From the NCBI GenBank assembly GCA_014380625.1, contig JACMJL010000157.1, forward strand, positions 1 through 52,845: a stretch of 52,845 bases of DNA, read 5' to 3'. Positions 52,651 to 52,845 of this stretch are shown piece after piece. A program made the translations under genes and the position numbers. This DNA comes from Clostridiaceae bacterium. Its GTDB lineage: Bacteria > Bacillota > Clostridia > Clostridiales > Clostridiaceae. The stretch's first letter is position 1, and each line of letters begins with the position of its first letter. The notes beneath the pieces are model-generated. The model had not been told where the DNA came from. It worked only from the letters and a program-made list of their open reading frames with translations, and did not search any database.

Positions 52651-52845
52651 AATCGTAACAAAACGGATTTCAGCACTCTATTCGTAAAATAGAATGGTAG
52701 TATCACAGGATTTTACTACTAGGATACAGACTCTCGCCTATAAATCTCGCATGTCTTACTTCTTATTATTTCTCAAGAAGCCACAAGCCTTCATTGCTTT
52801 GTACAATAAAGTCCTACAAGATTGTGACTGTTAGCCACTCCTTAA
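52651..52845. other. Terminal region with no recognised gene
   Basis: No credible open frame is seen. An inverted repeat (TCTATT/AATAGA, about 52678-52695) is present. Base composition is less AT-rich than other spacers here, and the text reads like the non-coding flank of a mobile element or a decayed gene, but I cannot identify it. Confidence 0.3.

Overview
The window is AT-rich, densely coded DNA from an anaerobic, spore-forming Firmicute. Clostridium sensu stricto is the best fit. The evidence is strong GGAGG ribosome sites with frequent TTG/GTG starts, germination and coat genes (cwlJ-gerQ, CotF-like), two [FeFe]-hydrogenase-type proteins plus the maturase HydF, T-box and glycine riboswitch control, and de novo NAD synthesis through aspartate oxidase. 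No tRNA, rRNA or CRISPR array was seen. I cannot name the species from sequence alone.

Layout. 1-600: start of an ACT-domain gene behind a tandem glycine riboswitch and terminator, then a small unknown gene. 651-4987: divergent arginine genes argC and argB-argD-M20 deacetylase around a control region with three ARG-box-like sites. 5007-5146: a structured repeat with a second copy at 42467-42571. 5171-11837: an rRNA methyltransferase-like gene, wall and spore hydrolases (LysM-SleB, YkuD, CwlJ, GerQ), a LiaF-like protein, MsrB, methylglyoxal synthase and a split DMT transporter. 11874-16081: aspA-hydF, then metY. 16342-19698: a mini kinase-like protein, two tandem paralogues with matching sigma-K-type promoters, and an FAD-Rieske fusion. 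19725-21735: leucine T-box and leuA. 21912-27418: two inverted paralogous membrane glycosyltransferases enclosing a GT2 and a TtcA-like gene. 27545-31308: nadABC with a possible NiaR site, then coat proteins.

31377-35053 holds an unknown membrane protein, a class I isoprenoid-synthase-like protein and TerC. 35214-42383 is the most unusual region. A PAS-containing, group-C-like sensory [FeFe]-hydrogenase overlaps a SpoIIE/PP2C-type phosphatase. 39 bases further on, on the same strand, comes a 528-residue TnpB-like protein that appears to have lost two of three RuvC acidic residues, followed by a set of hairpins that could be its guide RNA. A [2Fe-2S] protein and a group-B-like [FeFe]-hydrogenase are transcribed divergently. 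42611-47671: a three-gene signalling operon (CheA-like kinase with a CheX-like tail, REC-STAS regulator, HD-GYP protein). 47955-52364: GT4, flippase-like and PAP2 genes that suggest membrane glycolipid synthesis, then ilvA. The right edge holds a gene remnant.

Links between genes are inferences. AspA and NadB share aspartate and fumarate chemistry. HydF would mature the hydrogenases encoded 25 kb away. The sensory hydrogenase, phosphatase and TnpB-like protein could form an H2/redox-responsive regulatory unit.
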